The notes beneath the pieces were generated by a model. It was given only the letters and a program-made list of their open reading frames with translations, was not told the origin of the DNA and did no database searches. The position numbers and the translations under genes are program-made. Shown here piece by piece: positions 60,877 through 64,000 of a stretch of DNA of 64,000 nt (position 1 is the first letter of the stretch; the number at the start of each line of letters is the position of its first letter). This DNA comes from QAMX01 sp964448855 (lineage in GTDB: Bacteria > Bacillota > Clostridia > Oscillospirales > QAMX01). The DNA lies in assembly GCA_964448855.1 (NCBI GenBank), contig CAYUXI010000011.1, forward strand, positions 14,239 through 78,238. The letters are read 5' to 3'.

Positions 60877-61551
60877 CTATTCATTCCGAATCACACGGAC
60901 ATTGCCATCCGTATCCTGTGCCATGTAAAAAACATCAGCAACGCGGCAAATGTTTCGCTTCTCCAGCTCCTTCATGAGATCAGTCCGACTGCAACCGATT
61001 CGCCGCATATTGGCGCGAATCAGATGCCCGTTTGCAATCACGGTGTAGGTGAGTGGGCTTGGCGCACAAGTCGCAATATGCAGATCACGCCGAATCAAAG
61101 GCTGATCGCCCTCGTTCAGAATGATGCTCATTTGACCGTTTGTTTCAATGATCCCGAATCGCACGGTCTGGATGCTCGTCACATTCTTCAACCGCAGCTC
61201 CTCTGCGATTTCATCGACACTGAGACGCAAACGGCGGATTTCCCGCTGATTCAGTCGTCCGTTTTCAATGATGATACTCGGCTTTCCGCACAGAATCCGT
61301 CGAAAAACAGGGCTGGCAATGGAAATGACGGACGTGAGCAGCCCCAATGCCAACAAAACCAAAATCGGCACCAGCCCTGTGGCCAGTGGCTGTGCGGAAT
61401 CCTGCATGGGAATGGCAGCCAACTCGCTGATCAGAATGGTAATTGCCAATTCGCTGGGCTCCAGCTCGCCGATCTGACGCTTTCCCAACAAACGCATCGC
61501 AAAGATGACGATGCCATACAGTAGAATCGTTCGAATCAATGAAATCAGCAC
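60877..61551 (-). CDS. DUF421 (YetF/YrbG-like) membrane protein
   Basis: The 224-residue protein has three N-terminal membrane helices with FAMRLLGKRQIGELEPSELAITILISELAAIPM, then GLLTSVISIASPVFRRILCGKPSIIIENGRLN and a soluble C-terminal YetF-type domain. GTG 61551 is chosen because a perfect GGAGGTGA lies eight bases upstream and the length then matches homologues; ATG 61566 overlaps that site. It is cotranscribed with the DUF4363 gene. Role unknown; often linked to spores or envelope. Confidence 0.9.
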   Translation of the reverse strand: MLISLIRTILLYGIVIFAMRLLGKRQIGELEPSELAITILISELAAIPMQDSAQPLATGLVPILVLLALGLLTSVISIASPVFRRILCGKPSIIIENGRLNQREIRRLRLSVDEIAEELRLKNVTSIQTVRFGIIETNGQMSIILNEGDQPLIRRDLHIATCAPSPLTYTVIANGHLIRANMRRIGCSRTDLMKELEKRNICRVADVFYMAQDTDGNVRVIRNE

Positions 61552-61633
61552 AGCGTTCACCTCCATCACACTTTGGTGAATAGTTTGCCCCGTGACGCCT
61601 GAAGATATGCCTTCTGCATCGGATGCGGATGAC

Positions 61634-61662
61634 TTGAAAAAAAAGAGAAAAGCGTGTATAAT
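61634..61662 (+). promoter_or_regulatory. Promoter of the yerC operon
   Basis: TTGAAA (61634-61639), 17-base spacer, TATAAT (61657-61662). Confidence 0.85.
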
Positions 61663-61734
61663 ATAGTAGAATTGTTTTCGGTGAAGAAAATGCTGCTGCG
61701 GATGCAGAAACCAGATAGGGGAGATATGGCTGCG

Positions 61735-62034
61735 ATGAATGATAAAATGAAAGAGATGCATTTTGACGAGCTGTTTCAGGCAATTCTGCTCTTGAAAACA
61801 GAGGACGAGGTTCGCGCTTTTTTTGAGGATATCTGCACGGTGAATGAAATGAAGGCCATGCTGCAGCGTCTTCAGGTTGCCGAAATGCTCGATCGTGGCG
61901 CACAGTACAGCCACATTGTCGCGACAACCGGCGCTTCGACTGCAACCATCAGCCGTGTCAATCGCTGCCTGCAATACGGCTCCGACGGATATCATCTGGT
62001 TCTCGATCGACTCCGGCAACAGGAAGAGGCATAA
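61735..62034 (+). CDS. yerC: YerC/YecD family TrpR-related regulator
   Basis: The 99-residue protein fits YerC, a TrpR-superfamily DNA-binding protein: FDELFQAILLLKTEDEVRAFFEDICTVNEMKAML, RLQVAEMLDRGAQYSHIVATTGASTATISRVNRCLQYGSDGY. The helix-turn-helix is in the second half. ATG 61735 is preferred; ATG 61726 is only two bases after GGGGAG. The methyltransferase and hslO genes follow closely. Confidence 0.93.
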   Translation: MNDKMKEMHFDELFQAILLLKTEDEVRAFFEDICTVNEMKAMLQRLQVAEMLDRGAQYSHIVATTGASTATISRVNRCLQYGSDGYHLVLDRLRQQEEA

Positions 62035-62038
62035 GGAA

Positions 62039-62821
62039 ATGGCAAATTATTCTGTCATGGCTCCGTTCTATGACTCCTTTACGGACGATGTGCCGTATCA
62101 GGCCTGGGCGGATTATTTACAGCAGCTCTTTCAGAAATTCAATGCTTCGCCCTCCATCATTCTCGATCTGGCCTGCGGTACCGGTTCCTTGACGAAAATT
62201 CTGGCCGAAGCCGGCTACGACATGATCGGAACGGACGGGTCGCCCGATATGCTGGCGGAAGCGTCCGCGAAAACCGTTCACCTCGAACAGAGGCCGCTGT
62301 TTCTCTGCCAACGCATGGAAAAGCTCGATCTGTACGGGACGGTCGACGCCGTCGTCTGCGCATTGGATAGCATCAACTACCTGACCACACAGGCGGCGCT
62401 GGAAGCCGCTTTTCAGCGCGTCGGGCTCTTTTTGAATGACAATGGGCTGTTTATTTTCGACGTCAATACGGACGCAAAATTCCGCGCCATCGATATGCAG
62501 GCCTTTGTCCGGGAATCGGAGCAGTGCTTTTGCGTCTGGCAGGCCGATTATGACGCGCCTCAGCGCCTGATGAATTATTATCTAGATTTCTTCATGGCCA
62601 ATCCAGGCGATACGTATACAAGAGGCACTGAACACCATGTGGAACGCGCTCATACGCTTCAGGAGCTGCAAACGGCACTGGAAAAGGGTCAGATGCAGCT
62701 GGAAGCCGTCTGTGGCGAATTGACGTTATCAGCACCGGCACCGGATGCCGATCGGGTGTTTCTGGTTGCTCGACGTCGCCCACGCACAGAAAAATGTCCA
62801 AAACAGGAGGAAACACGATGA
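62039..62821 (+). CDS. Class I SAM-dependent methyltransferase
   Basis: The 260-residue protein has the Rossmann methyltransferase fold: YDSFTDDVPYQAWADYL, the SAM motif ILDLACGTGSLTKILAE, the acidic loop GTDGSPDML and VVCALDSINYL. The substrate is not evident. It starts four bases after yerC and overlaps hslO by four bases. Confidence 0.9.
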   Translation: MANYSVMAPFYDSFTDDVPYQAWADYLQQLFQKFNASPSIILDLACGTGSLTKILAEAGYDMIGTDGSPDMLAEASAKTVHLEQRPLFLCQRMEKLDLYGTVDAVVCALDSINYLTTQAALEAAFQRVGLFLNDNGLFIFDVNTDAKFRAIDMQAFVRESEQCFCVWQADYDAPQRLMNYYLDFFMANPGDTYTRGTEHHVERAHTLQELQTALEKGQMQLEAVCGELTLSAPAPDADRVFLVARRRPRTEKCPKQEETR

Positions 62822-63690
62822 GTGATCATATCATTCACGCAATCAGCGGAGACGGAATGGTTCGTATTTCCGTTGCAGATATGCGGGACGCGGTCGAACA
62901 GGCGCGTCAATACCATCTACTAACGCCAACCACCACGGCTGTTTTAGGCCGACTGCTCATTGGTGCATCCATCATGGGCTCGGATTTGAAGGACGAGCAG
63001 TTCTCTGTCACTCTGCGCCTTTCCGGCGACGGTCCGTGTGGCACGGTCATTGCCGTCGCTGACGGGGACGGCTATTGCCGCGGCTGCATCCAGCACGCCG
63101 ATGTGGAACTGCCGCTCAACGAAAAGGGCAAGCTCGATGTCGGCGGCGCAGTCGGTGCCGGTACCTTGACGGTCATTCGCGATTTGAAAATGAAAGAACC
63201 GTACGTCGGCATGATCGATCTTGTATCCGGCGAAATCGCGGAGGATTTGACGGAGTACCTGTATACCAGCGAACAGCAGCCGGGTGTCTGCGCCTTGGGT
63301 GTCCTCGTCGATCGAGACTGCTCCGTCCGTGCAGCAGGTGGCTTGATTCTGTCGCTGATGCCCGGTGCGGATGATGCGGTCATTTCCCGCGTCGAACGGG
63401 ATATCGCGGAATTGCCGCCGGTCACACAAATGCTCGACTCCGGGATGTCCGCAGAGGATATCGCACGCGCTGCTCTGAAAAGCGATTTCGGCAGCATTGT
63501 TCAGACCAACCCCACCGGATATCGCTGCCATTGCTCGGAAGAACACGTTCGGGAAATGCTGATCAGCCTTGGCCGCGAAGAGCTGGAACGTTTGAAAGAT
63601 GAAGGGGAATCGGTTGAGGTGGTCTGCCATTTCTGCGACAAAAAATATCAGATTCCCGTCGCAGAAGTGCTGGCATCTGTCCAAAATTGA
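62818..63690 (+). CDS. hslO: Redox-regulated chaperone Hsp33
   Basis: The 290-residue protein matches Hsp33: DHIIHAISGDGMVRI, ATAVLGRLL-like core, and a C-terminal zinc redox switch with Cys237, Cys239 (RCHCSEEH) and Cys270, Cys273 (VCHFCDKKY). Oxidation releases zinc and activates chaperone holdase activity against protein aggregation. AGGAGG precedes ATG 62818, which overlaps the methyltransferase stop. Confidence 0.97.
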   Translation: MSDHIIHAISGDGMVRISVADMRDAVEQARQYHLLTPTTTAVLGRLLIGASIMGSDLKDEQFSVTLRLSGDGPCGTVIAVADGDGYCRGCIQHADVELPLNEKGKLDVGGAVGAGTLTVIRDLKMKEPYVGMIDLVSGEIAEDLTEYLYTSEQQPGVCALGVLVDRDCSVRAAGGLILSLMPGADDAVISRVERDIAELPPVTQMLDSGMSAEDIARAALKSDFGSIVQTNPTGYRCHCSEEHVREMLISLGREELERLKDEGESVEVVCHFCDKKYQIPVAEVLASVQN

Positions 63691-63709
63691 CAGCAGGGGA
63701 TGGGGCAAA

Positions 63710-63744
63710 TTTTCCAGAAAAAAATTTCGTTTTTTTTTGGAAAA
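63710..63744 (+). terminator. A/T-rich hairpin after hslO
   Basis: TTTTCCA pairs with TGGAAAA and inner A and T runs extend it. A likely terminator before the tRNA promoter. Confidence 0.65.
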
Positions 63745-63749
63745 GGGGC

Positions 63750-63778
63750 TTGACAATCAAAGGGGAAAGTAGTATAAT
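63750..63778 (+). promoter_or_regulatory. tRNA promoter
   Basis: Perfect TTGACA (63750-63755), 17-base spacer, perfect TATAAT (63773-63778), as expected for strong stable-RNA transcription. Confidence 0.92.
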
Positions 63779-63827
63779 ATACTACGTTGCTTGTGCTTGA
63801 GTCGCTAAGCGCTAGGCTTCAAATTGC

Positions 63828-63904
63828 GGGGGTATAGCTCAGCTGGTTAGAGCACTTGCCTTACAAGCAAGGGGTCACAGGTTCGAGTCCTGTTGTCCCC
63901 ACCA
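63828..63904 (+). tRNA. tRNA-Val (anticodon TAC)
   Basis: A 77-base cloverleaf with encoded CCA. The anticodon arm is CTTGC-CTTACAA-GCAAG, giving UAC, which reads GUA valine codons. D arm GCTC/GAGC and T arm ACAGG-TTCGAGT-CCTGT are standard. Confidence 0.96.
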
Positions 63905-63925
63905 CTTGCCCCATCCCATTCATTT

Positions 63926-64000
63926 GGCCCGGTAGTTCAGTTGGTTTAGAACGCTAGCCTGTCACGCTAGAGGTCGAGGGTTCGAGCCCCTTCCGGGTCG
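63926..64000 (+). tRNA. tRNA-Asp (anticodon GTC), 3' end at window edge
   Basis: Acceptor GGCCCGG pairs with CCGGGTC (one G-T pair) and the discriminator G ends the window; any CCA lies beyond it. The anticodon arm is CTAGC-CTGTCAC-GCTAG, giving GUC for aspartate. It follows tRNA-Val by 21 bases, so the two are cotranscribed. Confidence 0.95.

Noticed and set aside
1..64000. CRISPR array, rRNA or toxin-antitoxin pair
   Set aside because: No spaced direct repeats of the right length, no rRNA sequence and no small antitoxin-toxin gene pair were seen.

Overview
This window comes from a low-GC-phylum (Firmicutes/Bacillota) anaerobe, most likely a spore-forming gut Clostridia member with a GC content near the mid-50s. 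The evidence: strong TTGACA/TATAAT promoters and AGGAGG-type ribosome binding sites; the class III ribonucleotide reductase pair nrdD-nrdG (strict anaerobic type); a V-type (Ntp) ATPase; the asp23-nusB-xseA block; mecA-like, yerC and hslO genes; and a CotF-like spore coat gene. No phage, insertion sequence, plasmid gene or CRISPR array was found. The only recombinase looks like the chromosomal XerC/D type.

Layout. 1-611: 5' end of a secreted protein gene (minus strand) behind a cobalamin riboswitch and terminator. 612-3176: divergent ackA and tmcAL, both linked to acetate. 3210-6436: two tandem GNAT_C-type acyltransferase paralogues and a transglutaminase-fold lipoprotein. 6672-10130: ribosome hibernation factor hpf, then a GH4 glycosidase / BadF-type sugar kinase / YhcH operon. 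10200-12790: metal-responsive operon arsR-HMA protein-P1B ATPase with a textbook promoter and operator. 12874-16163: asp23, nusB, a TsaD-like paralogue and xseA, behind a long structured leader. 16204-20461: SGNH esterase, then amidohydrolase-SIS-PfkB. 20482-22125: mecA-like adaptor and a PpiC lipoprotein. 22195-24674: two Gfo/Idh/MocA oxidoreductase copies, identical over about 1.09 kb and carrying the same frameshift.

24773-32300 (minus): rqcH, trmK, a DUF1858 gene, pheT, pheS, glycerate kinase. 32431-36589: Gfo/Idh oxidoreductase, DUF1080 hydrolase, two overlapping M42 aminopeptidases. 36743-39789: nrdD-nrdG under paired NrdR boxes. 39974-41691: rpsB-tsf. 41912-46586: GH2 beta-galactosidase, XerC-like recombinase, a small membrane-anchored protein. 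46658-50519 (minus): sialidase-ahcY-phosphoesterase-ygjP. 50897-59715: complete nine-gene Ntp ATPase operon (F-I-K-E-C-G-A-B-D), whose K subunit keeps the sodium ligands. 59828-60267: spore coat pair. 60477-61551 (minus): DUF421 and DUF4363. 61735-63690: yerC, a methyltransferase, hslO. 63828-64000: tRNA-Val and tRNA-Asp.

Taken together the genes suggest a saccharolytic anaerobe living on host or plant glycans (GH4, GH2, sialidase, esterase, DUF1080, several sugar kinases), producing acetate and probably using a sodium-coupled V-ATPase. I saw no clear multi-gene defence or mobile system. The items most worth a second look are the twin frameshifted oxidoreductases, the tandem acyltransferase cluster, the asp23 leader RNA and the riboswitch-controlled secreted protein.
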